A stretch of DNA of 64,000 nucleotides from Legionella steigerwaltii (lineage in GTDB: Bacteria; Pseudomonadota; Gammaproteobacteria; Legionellales; Legionellaceae). The notes under the pieces were generated by a model. The model did not search any database. It was not told the origin of the DNA and worked only from the letters and a program-made list of their open reading frames with translations. Every line of letters starts with the position of its first letter. Position 1 is the stretch's first letter. The position numbers and the translations under genes were made by a program. This document shows, piece by piece, positions 43,413 through 51,832 of the stretch. The stretch covers positions 157,296 to 221,295 of the forward strand of contig NZ_LNYZ01000005.1 in NCBI RefSeq assembly GCF_001468065.1. Reading direction: 5' to 3'.

Positions 43413-44423
43413 ATGCGTAGCAAAGGTGGTCTTGGTTCAGTCTTTTTTAGAAATCCAACTCATGCAGGAAGACATTTAGGAAGCCGTCAGTTATGGACTA
43501 GAAGCCTAGAATACTCTCAAAAAAATTCAACGCAAATAGTATTTCAAACAAATTGTTTTAAGTCTTCTACTGTGCGAGGCGCTCCTTTTTTTGACTTCAC
43601 CAGAAACCCTTTCCGTACCCTCTTCTGGGATAATTCAATATATGAGTTTTTATTTAGAGGTATGAGTAAAGCTGAAAGTGATGAGGAGCCAATTAATAAA
43701 GCATTAGGAGGTCTTGTAGGACGAAGAGCTCACTTATTACAACATAAGGATCCTGACGTTGTGAGAGAAACTTTAGAGGAGCATCAATCAGGTCATATTG
43801 CAGGAATATCTCTTACAAAAAAATTCAGAAGAGGGCTTTCATTTTCTGCGTTCTTAGGTAAGGGGCATGAAGTTTTTATTGTAGACGAACGAAATATACC
43901 TAAAAAACATCTCCTGAGACAAGATTATTCAGGTTTCATAGGATATACGACTAGGGACGATGAGCTTAATTATACTTATGAAAAAGAAACAACACCCCCC
44001 GCTTTCCATCGCTCATGTGCTTTATGTCGGATAAATCGAGAAGGATGGAATGTATCTATAGAGCATAACCCTCTTTATGTAGATCAAGATATATTAACCA
44101 AGGAACTACAACAGGAGTATAGGGGAGTTCTAAAAAAATTCTATAATATTTCTTCTTTTATACGAACAAAAGGATTGCCCTTAAAATTATCTTCAAGTGA
44201 AGAGCAAGTAATAAAAGAATACGAAGTTGCCCAAAAAAAATTCTATTTAGATATGATTGAAGAGCTCAAAGGAACTGTTCAAGAGCTTGATGAAGCACAT
44301 GAAAAAGCAATAGTTAAGGAACTAACTAAAAATCCAATGTTAGAAATAGTAACAAGCAGCGAGTCACAAATCGAAGAAGTCGAAGAAGAGCCAGGAAACC
44401 CTTCTTCTGCCTTAAAATCATAA
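43413..44423 (+). CDS. Hypothetical protein with coiled-coil and acidic C-terminus, candidate Dot/Icm effector
   Basis: A 336-residue protein of unknown family. The N-terminal half is basic (MRSKGGLGSVFFRNPTHAGR...). The middle has ALCRINREGWNVSIEHNP. Residues ~245-310 are a long charged helix, probably a coiled coil (EEQVIKEYEVAQKKFYLDMI). The end, QIEEVEEEPGNPSSALKS, is a Glu block followed by small residues, the pattern of Dot/Icm secretion signals. It has no signal peptide. High AT content and isolation fit an acquired effector gene. Function cannot be predicted. Confidence 0.5.
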   Translation: MRSKGGLGSVFFRNPTHAGRHLGSRQLWTRSLEYSQKNSTQIVFQTNCFKSSTVRGAPFFDFTRNPFRTLFWDNSIYEFLFRGMSKAESDEEPINKALGGLVGRRAHLLQHKDPDVVRETLEEHQSGHIAGISLTKKFRRGLSFSAFLGKGHEVFIVDERNIPKKHLLRQDYSGFIGYTTRDDELNYTYEKETTPPAFHRSCALCRINREGWNVSIEHNPLYVDQDILTKELQQEYRGVLKKFYNISSFIRTKGLPLKLSSSEEQVIKEYEVAQKKFYLDMIEELKGTVQELDEAHEKAIVKELTKNPMLEIVTSSESQIEEVEEEPGNPSSALKS

Positions 44424-44540
44424 AGTTCTATGGATATAAGCCTTACAATACTGAGTTCATAGGCTCAATCTACGCGCCTCGTAAAGAATCTGTTTCCCAA
44501 TCTAATGAGAGTCATAAAATTTGGAAAGCAGGAAAATAAC

Positions 44541-45035
44541 TTATCCTTTTATTTCTGCATTTTCTAATACTTTTTTAGATTGTTCTGCGCGATAATTTTT
44601 AATTGCGTCCCGATACTCTGGATATTTATTTCCTAGAATCGTTACAGCTAAGATACCCGCATTGATTGCGCCTGCTTTACCTACAGCAAGAGTCCCTACG
44701 GGAATTCCTGCGGGCATTTGAACTATGGATAAAAGTGCATCAAGACCATTAATGAACGTCGATGAGGGCATGGGCACACCTAAAACAGGTATTATGGTTT
44801 TAGCAGCAACAACACCAGGCAAATGCGCTGCGCCACCTGCTGCAGCGATAAAGACTTCCACGCCACGTTGTTCTGCAGATTTGAGGTAATCAAATAACGC
44901 ATCGGGGGTGCGGTGTGCTGATAAAGCGCGTACCTCATGAGGAATGTTAAATTTTTCCAGAGTTAAGCTGGCTTCTTCCATAATGGCCCAATCTGATTTT
45001 GAACCCATCAGTATTGATACAAGTATATTTGACAT
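44541..45035 (-). CDS. purE: N5-carboxyaminoimidazole ribonucleotide mutase
   Basis: Converts N5-CAIR to CAIR in purine synthesis; ~164 residues. The motif VSILMGSKSDWAIMEEA at the start, SAHRTPD and AAGGAAHLPGVVAAKT are diagnostic of PurE class I. The ATG at 45035 is favoured because GAGG lies 8 bases upstream; an ATG at 45041 would sit on that site. It is the last gene of the purine operon. Its partner purK is not in the window. Confidence 0.94.
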   Translation of the reverse strand: MSNILVSILMGSKSDWAIMEEASLTLEKFNIPHEVRALSAHRTPDALFDYLKSAEQRGVEVFIAAAGGAAHLPGVVAAKTIIPVLGVPMPSSTFINGLDALLSIVQMPAGIPVGTLAVGKAGAINAGILAVTILGNKYPEYRDAIKNYRAEQSKKVLENAEIKG

Positions 45036-45070
45036 ATTCATTTCCTCAGTAGAGTTTGATAAAAAGTCTA

Positions 45071-45661
45071 TTATTTATAGGGCGCCTTGTCCGACGTTGC
45101 AATGGTGTATATTGCTTCAATCAAGGCCTCTCCTTCCAGTTCCTGTACTCTGGCTTTCAACAATTCTGGAGTATCACCTGCTAAAACAGGACATTTCTTT
45201 TGTAAAATAATCGGGCCTGCATCTACCTGCTCAGTAACAAAGTGCACGGTGCAACCGGTTTCGATTTCAGCGGCATCTAAAACGGCTTGGTGTACATCCA
45301 GATTCATTAATCCTGCATAAGCAGGCAATAAAGAAGGATGAATGTTAATTATTTTATTTTCCCACTTCAAGACAAATTCAGCAGATAAGATACGCATATA
45401 GCCAATTAAAACAATCAGTTCTATGTGATGCTGTGTGAGTATCTCGGATAAATAATTATCAAAATCGCTGCGACTTAATCCTTGAGGATTAATAAACATT
45501 GATTTGATCCCGAAATTTTCTGCTTTTTCCAAAATGGGAGCATCTGCTTTATTGCTTAGAACCAGTTCTATAGATGCAGGTAAACGCTGTTGCTTTATTG
45601 CGGCAACAACAGCGTTCAGATTAGTCCCTCGAGTTGAGCCAAGTACGGCGATGCGAATCAT
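45071..45661 (-). CDS. purN: Phosphoribosylglycinamide formyltransferase
   Basis: Adds the first formyl group (from 10-formyl-THF) to GAR; 196 residues. The start IRIAVLGSTRGTNLNAVV, YMRILSAEFV, the catalytic INIHPSLLPAYAG (Asn-His) and VHFVTEQVDAGPIILQ (Asp) are standard. Its start overlaps the purD end by 4 bases (ATGA). Confidence 0.94.
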   Translation of the reverse strand: MIRIAVLGSTRGTNLNAVVAAIKQQRLPASIELVLSNKADAPILEKAENFGIKSMFINPQGLSRSDFDNYLSEILTQHHIELIVLIGYMRILSAEFVLKWENKIINIHPSLLPAYAGLMNLDVHQAVLDAAEIETGCTVHFVTEQVDAGPIILQKKCPVLAGDTPELLKARVQELEGEALIEAIYTIATSDKAPYK

Positions 45662-46974
45662 GAGGCGCGTATCCTTTGCATATGATCAATGCGTTGCTGA
45701 ATTAATTCTTTTGTACCTATGTCTTCACGATGAAATAAAGGGCCTTCAATTAATGAAATTTCATCTTCAGCTTTTACCTCTGCTGCAAAAATGGAGTCAG
45801 CAATTCCTACATAAGCTGCGGTGCGCGAACCTTCAGCAATGATTTGAAGATCAATCTGATTTACTGAAGAAAGGTATAAATGGTCTTGGCAAACTACCTT
45901 TGAGAAATCAACAACAAAGTTTTTCTTTGGGGTGTCTGGATAGCCTTCAGGGACTGTGTATTTGCACACGGTAGCCTGTTTGGAAAATTTGACCTTATCT
46001 TCACTTAAGTCACCATGAATCATTGCCTGGCATAGGGCAACAAAATCAGACTCTAAAATTGATAACACGTTTAATGATTCGGGATCGCCAAAACGGGCGT
46101 TAAATTCAATGACATAAATTCCGTTTTTGGTCGCAATAAAGCTGCCATACAAAATGCCAATATACGGTTCACCATATTCAGAAGACAAAGCCTGAAAGAC
46201 TGCGTTGTTGATCGAAAGGGCTTCTTGTACGTCATTGGCAGTTAAAAATGGCAAACAATGATCCGTATCTGAATAACTGCCCATACCCCCCGTATTGGGA
46301 CCTCGGTCGCCGTTATAAGCACGTTTGTGGTCTTGTACTAACGGCATGGGAATGAGCTTTTTGCCATCAGCAAAACACATGAAAGAAAATTCCTGACCAA
46401 TGAGTTTTTCTTCAATGAGAATGGTCTGTTTTTTATTAAGAATTTCCTGACAAAAACTCAATGCTTCATCAATTGAGTTCAGGTGTTCCCCAGCGACTTT
46501 AACTCCTTTTCCACCCATTAAGCCATTTGCTTTAATGACGTAGTTGCCTTCACCAAGTTCGGTGAGAAATGTTTCAACGTGATGAAGCGTCGCAAATTTT
46601 TGGTAACGTGGGAGTCCTGCGATATGATGTTTTTTCATTAAATCACGAGCAAACTCTTTAGACGTTTCAATTTGTGCTAATTCTTTTTTCGGTCCTATGG
46701 TGGGGATTCCTGCTTGCCATAACGCGTCAGCCATGCCTTTTTCAAGAGGAGCTTCAGGGCCAATAATCGCTAATTCAATTCCCCAGAGTTTTGCCATAGA
46801 TACTACGGCAGCACAATCCGTGATATCCCCGGCGCAATATTCATCGGTTAGTTGATGGATGCCTGGATTAATTGCTGTACCATAACAAAATAGCGTGGTT
46901 TGCTGTGGTGAACGGTGTAGTGCTTTGATGAGTGCATGTTCACGCGCACCAGAACCGATAACAAGAATTTTCAT
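45658..46974 (-). CDS. purD: Phosphoribosylamine-glycine ligase
   Basis: ATP-grasp enzyme joining glycine to phosphoribosylamine; 438 residues. Visible motifs are MKILVIGSGAREHALIKAL, the IIGPEAPLEKGMADAL segment, ATP-grasp VIKANGLMGGKGVKVA, and GPNTGGMGSYSDTD followed by EFNARFGDPES. It overlaps purF by 4 bases. Confidence 0.95.
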   Translation of the reverse strand: MKILVIGSGAREHALIKALHRSPQQTTLFCYGTAINPGIHQLTDEYCAGDITDCAAVVSMAKLWGIELAIIGPEAPLEKGMADALWQAGIPTIGPKKELAQIETSKEFARDLMKKHHIAGLPRYQKFATLHHVETFLTELGEGNYVIKANGLMGGKGVKVAGEHLNSIDEALSFCQEILNKKQTILIEEKLIGQEFSFMCFADGKKLIPMPLVQDHKRAYNGDRGPNTGGMGSYSDTDHCLPFLTANDVQEALSINNAVFQALSSEYGEPYIGILYGSFIATKNGIYVIEFNARFGDPESLNVLSILESDFVALCQAMIHGDLSEDKVKFSKQATVCKYTVPEGYPDTPKKNFVVDFSKVVCQDHLYLSSVNQIDLQIIAEGSRTAAYVGIADSIFAAEVKAEDEISLIEGPLFHREDIGTKELIQQRIDHMQRIRAS

Positions 46975-48476
46975 TCAATGATGTCCTCTTTCTTTGGGGG
47001 GGTACTTCTACTTGTTTCGCGCTGCAGTTCAAGTTGCTTCATTTTTTCTGCAGTTAATTTTTTACAAAAGTAATCACCATCCATACATGCCATGCAGGGT
47101 TTCTTGATTTGATGCTCTCCACGACGCGTTACTGCTTCAATCAGGTCTTCATGTGTTTGATATAATAATGCATCTACACCAAGATAATTGGCAATTTCAT
47201 CTTCGCTTAGATTCGCAGCAATCAACTCATTGCGGGATGGAATATCAATTCCACTAAAACAGGGATTTTTAAGTGCTGGAGATGTGGAGGCAAAATAAAT
47301 TTGCTTTGCACCAGATTCTCTTACCATTTTGACAATTTCGCGAGAGGTTGTGCCCCGAACAATACTGTCATCGATAATCATGACGATTTTATTTTTAATT
47401 TCAGTTTGTTGTGGGGTTAGTTTGTAACGAATATTCCGACTTCTTGCCTTTTGATTAGGCATAATGAACGTACGGCCTATAAAAGGATTTTTATACAGTC
47501 CCTCAGAATAACGGACTCCTAATTCGCTGGCAAAAGACAAAGCGGCGGTATTCGCTGTGAACGGAGCAGGGATTACAATATCCGGAATGAGATCAGGGTG
47601 TTTTTTCTTCCATTGGACTGCCAAATTTTGGCCCATGCGTAAACGCGAACGGTATACGCTGACGTTATTGAGCGTTGCATCTGGACGGGCAAAATAAACG
47701 TATTCAAAAACGCAAGGTCTGAATTCTTCCATCTTCAGAACGCGACGATGCATCGTACCGTTTAAATCGATAAAAGCGACTTCACCGGGTAAAATATCTC
47801 CTTTGGGTTCAAAGCCTAAAGCATAAAAAGGGGTCGTTTCTGATGCAAAAATTGTATCTACAGTTCCATCAGGATTTTCACGTGTTCCCCAAACTAAGGG
47901 GCGAATACCATGGGGGTCACGAAAGGCAACAAGTCCTTTGCCAATAATCACAGAAACAATAGAATAGGCTCCTTCTATGCGCTCAAAAATATGTGAGACT
48001 GCTTGGGTCAGCAATTCGAAAAAGCTGTCATTGTTTTCCTCATGACTGGAGGCATTGCTGGCCAGATTATCCGCAAGCATCAGTAATAGTGCTTCAGAAT
48101 CAAGGGAGGAATTAAGATGTCGATGTTGTTTTATACGAATCTCATCGGCCAGTTCCTGGTAATTCGACAGATTGCCATTATGTGCAAGCGCAATACCACG
48201 TGGGCTACCAATCCATAAGGGTTGGACATCCGTTTCTGTATAGCCACCTGCGGTAGGATAACGAACATGACCAATGCCTATATTTCCCATGAGTGGTGAG
48301 ACATTATCAGGAGTAAAAATTTCGCGTACCAAACCTAAGCCATGTTTTGTGTAGAACCGCTGATCACAAGTCAGGATGCCAGCAGCATCCTGTCCTCGGT
48401 GTTGTAAATGGATGAGACTCTCATACAGTTCAGAGGCTACTGGTTCATGACTATAAATACCTACTATCCCACACAT
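46971..48476 (-). CDS. purF: Amidophosphoribosyltransferase
   Basis: Committed step of purine synthesis: PRPP plus glutamine to phosphoribosylamine. A 501-residue protein. Cys2 (MCGIVGIYSHEP) is the glutaminase nucleophile, with no propeptide, as in E. coli. GHVRYPTAGG and AHNGNLSNY mark the class II glutaminase domain. The PRPP loop is VMIIDDSIVRGTTSREIV (~368). The C-terminus keeps CMACMDGDYFCKKL, a Cys-rich end. Confidence 0.96.
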   Translation of the reverse strand: MCGIVGIYSHEPVASELYESLIHLQHRGQDAAGILTCDQRFYTKHGLGLVREIFTPDNVSPLMGNIGIGHVRYPTAGGYTETDVQPLWIGSPRGIALAHNGNLSNYQELADEIRIKQHRHLNSSLDSEALLLMLADNLASNASSHEENNDSFFELLTQAVSHIFERIEGAYSIVSVIIGKGLVAFRDPHGIRPLVWGTRENPDGTVDTIFASETTPFYALGFEPKGDILPGEVAFIDLNGTMHRRVLKMEEFRPCVFEYVYFARPDATLNNVSVYRSRLRMGQNLAVQWKKKHPDLIPDIVIPAPFTANTAALSFASELGVRYSEGLYKNPFIGRTFIMPNQKARSRNIRYKLTPQQTEIKNKIVMIIDDSIVRGTTSREIVKMVRESGAKQIYFASTSPALKNPCFSGIDIPSRNELIAANLSEDEIANYLGVDALLYQTHEDLIEAVTRRGEHQIKKPCMACMDGDYFCKKLTAEKMKQLELQRETSRSTPPKKEDIIE

Positions 48477-48484
48477 TGGTTATG

Positions 48485-49480
48485 TTACCCCAAGTAATTT
48501 GCAATATGACGCATGATCCGTTGCTCAGCAGGTTCTTTATGCTCTGCAAAACTGAACTTTTTACCCGTGATTCGTTCATACAACTGAATGTAGCGTGATG
48601 AGAGCTCTTCAATTAATTCTTGTGGTGCTTGCGGAAGTTGCTCATCATGATAAGGATCTGAATTTTTTGCAAACCAGAGTCGTAAGAATTCCTTATCAAT
48701 ATTTTCTGGTTCTAATCCAGCTTCAATACGTGCTTGATAACTGTCGGCAAGCCAGTAACGACTGGAGTCAGGGGTATGGATTTCGTCAACTACAATAATC
48801 TTTCCATCGGCATCACGGCCAAACTCATATTTGGTATCCACTAAAATCAAGCCATGATTTTTAGCGATTTCAGAACCGCGTTGAAAAAGTTTCAGCGCTA
48901 AAGCACTGGCTTCTAGCCAATCCCCTTCAGCCATCCATCCCTCAGAAATAATTTCTGCCGGTGCAATAGGGCGGTCATGAATTTTTTCTTTAGTCGTTGG
49001 TGTCAAAACAGGTTGTTCTAATTGTTGATTTTTTCTTAATCCTTCAGGAAAAGTAATCCCACAATATTCACGCACCCCACTTTGATATTGAGTCCAAAGC
49101 GAAGTGCTTGTTGTACCACTAATATAGCCTCTTACTACAAATTCAATTGGAAAAACGGTGCACTTTTTGGCAATAACTACATTGGGATCGGGTACAGCAA
49201 TGATGTGGTTAGGAACAAGGTTTTTGGTTTGTTCAAACCACCATGCACTGGTTAAATTAAGTACTGCACCTTTATAAGGAATTAGGGCAAGGTGTCTGTC
49301 AAAGGCGGTAAGCCTATCGGTAGTAACGAGCATGATGGAATCACCCAGATCATATGAATCTCTTACTTTCCCTTGATATTTTTTGCCTACAGGCAAATTC
49401 GTTTGATCCAAGCAATAAGCTAAAGCTTTTCGAATTTCATTGTCATAACGAGTTGTCGTAGCGGTAGCATTCATGAGCAT
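48485..49480 (-). CDS. purC: Phosphoribosylaminoimidazole-succinocarboxamide synthase
   Basis: SAICAR synthetase of ~331 residues, the longer form. Motifs are GKVRDSYDLGDSIMLVTTDR, FPIEFVVRGYISGT, LVDTKYEFGRDADGKII and DEIHTPDSSRYW. The 5' end overlaps the end of purQS by about 38 bases. The ATG at 49480 follows GGGA with good spacing; 49474 is an alternative. Confidence 0.94.
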   Translation of the reverse strand: MLMNATATTTRYDNEIRKALAYCLDQTNLPVGKKYQGKVRDSYDLGDSIMLVTTDRLTAFDRHLALIPYKGAVLNLTSAWWFEQTKNLVPNHIIAVPDPNVVIAKKCTVFPIEFVVRGYISGTTSTSLWTQYQSGVREYCGITFPEGLRKNQQLEQPVLTPTTKEKIHDRPIAPAEIISEGWMAEGDWLEASALALKLFQRGSEIAKNHGLILVDTKYEFGRDADGKIIVVDEIHTPDSSRYWLADSYQARIEAGLEPENIDKEFLRLWFAKNSDPYHDEQLPQAPQELIEELSSRYIQLYERITGKKFSFAEHKEPAEQRIMRHIANYLG

Positions 49481-50792
49481 AGGGGTTCCCAATAATGTGA
49501 GTTAATAAAATAGGGTCTATTAACGTAGAAACATTAGTTTCCTCGCTAGTAAACTGCCATAAAACACCGTGATTTATTTTATTTATTTTTGGTACTTCAT
49601 AGTGGGTATTAAGGGTTTGCAGCGTTTGCTGTCCCTTTAAATCTTCTTTAGCACGCACGAGAAACGCTAAAGAATTTTTAGAATGAAGTTCATTTAAGGA
49701 AACTTCACGTTCTTTGCGATCTGAATACAAAAGTCCTGTTTTTTTGAGTTGTGCAAAATCCTCTGCAGAATCACAATCAATTTCCCAGTGCTCTAAACGA
49801 GTTACAGTGACTGCAAAACCTAAGCGTCTTAAGGTTTTTTGTACCGTCAATGCTTGGTTATCCGTGATAATGAGCTTAACAAGACAAATTTGGCTACTAG
49901 GAATTTTGCTAAAGTTTTTGGGTTTGTGATCCATACTATCCCGGGTTATGGCTACGCCTGCACCCAGGCTACAATTACTGAGGTTTTGATGTGCCATATT
50001 TTGTAGCCTGGGTGCAGGCGTAGCCGTAACCCGGGGTAATGCGGTAAAGTCATTGTGTTCTTCTATATAATCACGCATGGACGCAAAAATAGGGTCCCCA
50101 TTTATCGTGCGCTCAGGGTGTGGCATCATGGCCATGACATTTCCTGCTTGGTTGGTCACTGCAGCTATATTACCTGCAGAGCCATTCGGATTAATCGGGA
50201 AATTATCAATAATATTGCCTTCTGCATCACAATACTGGAATAAATTTAAACCATGCTGTTCTATCTTCTTTAGCAAAGAATCGGGCATTAAAAAACGTCC
50301 TTGCGCATGGGCAATGGGAAGATGAATTATATCAGTCGTTTTAAGATGACGTGTAAAGGCATTATGTTGGTGATTTTCTGATAATCGCATGTGTGCCCAG
50401 GCATTATAAAAACCGGTTCCTACTATTTTTCCATTGGCAATGCGCTTATTCTCGGTAAGTGCCATACTAATGTCATCAGGATTAAAGCCGGGTACTAAAC
50501 CTGACTCGACCAGTATTTGTGCGCCATTGCAGATCCCTAATACCGGTTTGCCTTGTTCACTCTGTGCCTTGATTTCTTGAATTACTGGATCAAGTGCTGC
50601 AATAATTCCTGCGCGGGAACGATCTTCATAAGAAAAACCCCCAATAAGGATATAACCATCTAATTGACGTAGTTTCTCTAAAGGCTCATTCCACAGAAAC
50701 TCGACGGGCTCCATGCCAACGCGTTTTACAGCAAGCGCTGTTTCTCGTTCACAATTGGAACCTGGAAATTGAATTAAACCAATGCGTATCAT
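49443..50792 (-). CDS. purQ: PurQ glutaminase fused in frame to a PurS-like region through a palindromic repeat
   Basis: A 449-codon frame. Residues 1-~250 are PurQ, the glutaminase subunit of FGAM synthase: IGLIQFPGSNCERETALA, nucleophile Cys in GICNGAQIL, and MMPHPERTI. Residues ~253-284 are encoded by a family A palindrome. Residues 287-449, starting at an internal ATG (49934), have two PurS-like beta-alpha-beta units (CLVKLIITDNQALTVQKTLR and LAFLVRAKEDLKGQQTLQ...). PurS is the third subunit needed by short PurL, which is what this operon encodes. GGGA before the internal ATG could allow separate translation. The whole frame is open; whether one or two proteins are made is not known. Confidence 0.85.
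   Translation of the reverse strand: MIRIGLIQFPGSNCERETALAVKRVGMEPVEFLWNEPLEKLRQLDGYILIGGFSYEDRSRAGIIAALDPVIQEIKAQSEQGKPVLGICNGAQILVESGLVPGFNPDDISMALTENKRIANGKIVGTGFYNAWAHMRLSENHQHNAFTRHLKTTDIIHLPIAHAQGRFLMPDSLLKKIEQHGLNLFQYCDAEGNIIDNFPINPNGSAGNIAAVTNQAGNVMAMMPHPERTINGDPIFASMRDYIEEHNDFTALPRVTATPAPRLQNMAHQNLSNCSLGAGVAITRDSMDHKPKNFSKIPSSQICLVKLIITDNQALTVQKTLRRLGFAVTVTRLEHWEIDCDSAEDFAQLKKTGLLYSDRKEREVSLNELHSKNSLAFLVRAKEDLKGQQTLQTLNTHYEVPKINKINHGVLWQFTSEETNVSTLIDPILLTHIIGNPYAHECYRYDNSL
49940..50035. repeat. Palindromic repeat family A, copy 4, in frame inside purQS and with arms reversed
   Basis: Arms 49940-49972 and 50003-50035. CCCGGG is at the outside and GTAGCC at the inside, opposite to all the other two-armed copies, where GTAGCC is outermost. 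The length of 96 bp is 32 codons, and the frame contains no stop. Confidence 0.92.
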
Positions 50793-51832
50793 AACAGTTG
50801 CACCTTTTGATCTCCTCTTACGACATGGCCAATTTCATAAAGAGGGAACGATGGAAAATCACAGAGTACCTCGCGTACGGCAGATAAAGTTTCTGGTGCG
50901 ATAAAAAGAACCAAACCTGCACCCATATTAAACGTACGATACATATGCTCATCATCCAGATGACCTAATTTACGTAATAAATTAAATATAGGTAGCTCGG
51001 GAATTTGTTTTTTATGAATTTCTACACCGCAATGTTTCGGTAAAATACGGGGAATGTTTTCCAGTAAACCGCCACCTGTGATATGTGCCATTCCTTTAAT
51101 GGGGATATTTTTTTCCAAAATACTCAAAATCGGTCTGGTGTAATTAATATGCGGTGTTAAAAGTTCTTCGCCAATGCTATGGGAAAAATCTTGAAATTGT
51201 GATTCTACTTTATAGCCTGCAACATCAAAGAGCAGTTTTCTTGCTAATGAATAACCATTGGTATGCAAGCCACTTGAAGGGAAGGTAACAACCAGATCGC
51301 CTTCACAGATTGCTTTGCCTTCAATTGCTTTATTTTTTTCAACTACCCCGGTAATCACTCCGACCAAATCCAGTTCGCCCGGTAAATAAGTTCCCGGCAT
51401 TTCTGCAGTTTCACCACCGACTAAAGAAATGTGGTTTTCTTTACAGGCTTTGACCATACCCTTAATGATCTGCTCAACAATTTCTGGTTTTAATTTATCG
51501 TTTGCGATGTAATCAAGCAGAGTAAGTGGTTTTGCCCCTAAAACAATAATGTCATTGGTCGTGGCACTGACTAAATCAATCCCGATGGTATCGAATTTTT
51601 GCATCATTTTGGCGACCATCATTTTAGTCCCCACACCATCAATGCTTTGCACAAGAACTGGATGCTCATAATCCTGCAGCAGGTTTTTGAGATCGTACAT
51701 GGCACCAAAGCTGCCAATTCCAGTAAGTACTTGCGGCGAAAAGGTGCTTTCCACCGATTTTTTAATACTACGAACTGCTTCATTGCCTGCTTCTATGTCT
51801 ACACCTGCAGCTTTATAATCAATAATTGACAT
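50789..51832 (-). CDS. purM: Phosphoribosylformylglycinamidine cyclo-ligase
   Basis: AIR synthetase, 347 residues, starting MSIIDYKAAGVDIEAGNEAV. Motifs are VQSIDGVGTKMMVA, LVGGETAEMPGTYLPGELDL, and HITGGGLLENIPRILP with FNMGAGLVLF. It shares one base with the purL stop codon and overlaps purQ by 4 bases. Confidence 0.95.
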   Translation of the reverse strand: MSIIDYKAAGVDIEAGNEAVRSIKKSVESTFSPQVLTGIGSFGAMYDLKNLLQDYEHPVLVQSIDGVGTKMMVAKMMQKFDTIGIDLVSATTNDIIVLGAKPLTLLDYIANDKLKPEIVEQIIKGMVKACKENHISLVGGETAEMPGTYLPGELDLVGVITGVVEKNKAIEGKAICEGDLVVTFPSSGLHTNGYSLARKLLFDVAGYKVESQFQDFSHSIGEELLTPHINYTRPILSILEKNIPIKGMAHITGGGLLENIPRILPKHCGVEIHKKQIPELPIFNLLRKLGHLDDEHMYRTFNMGAGLVLFIAPETLSAVREVLCDFPSFPLYEIGHVVRGDQKVQLL

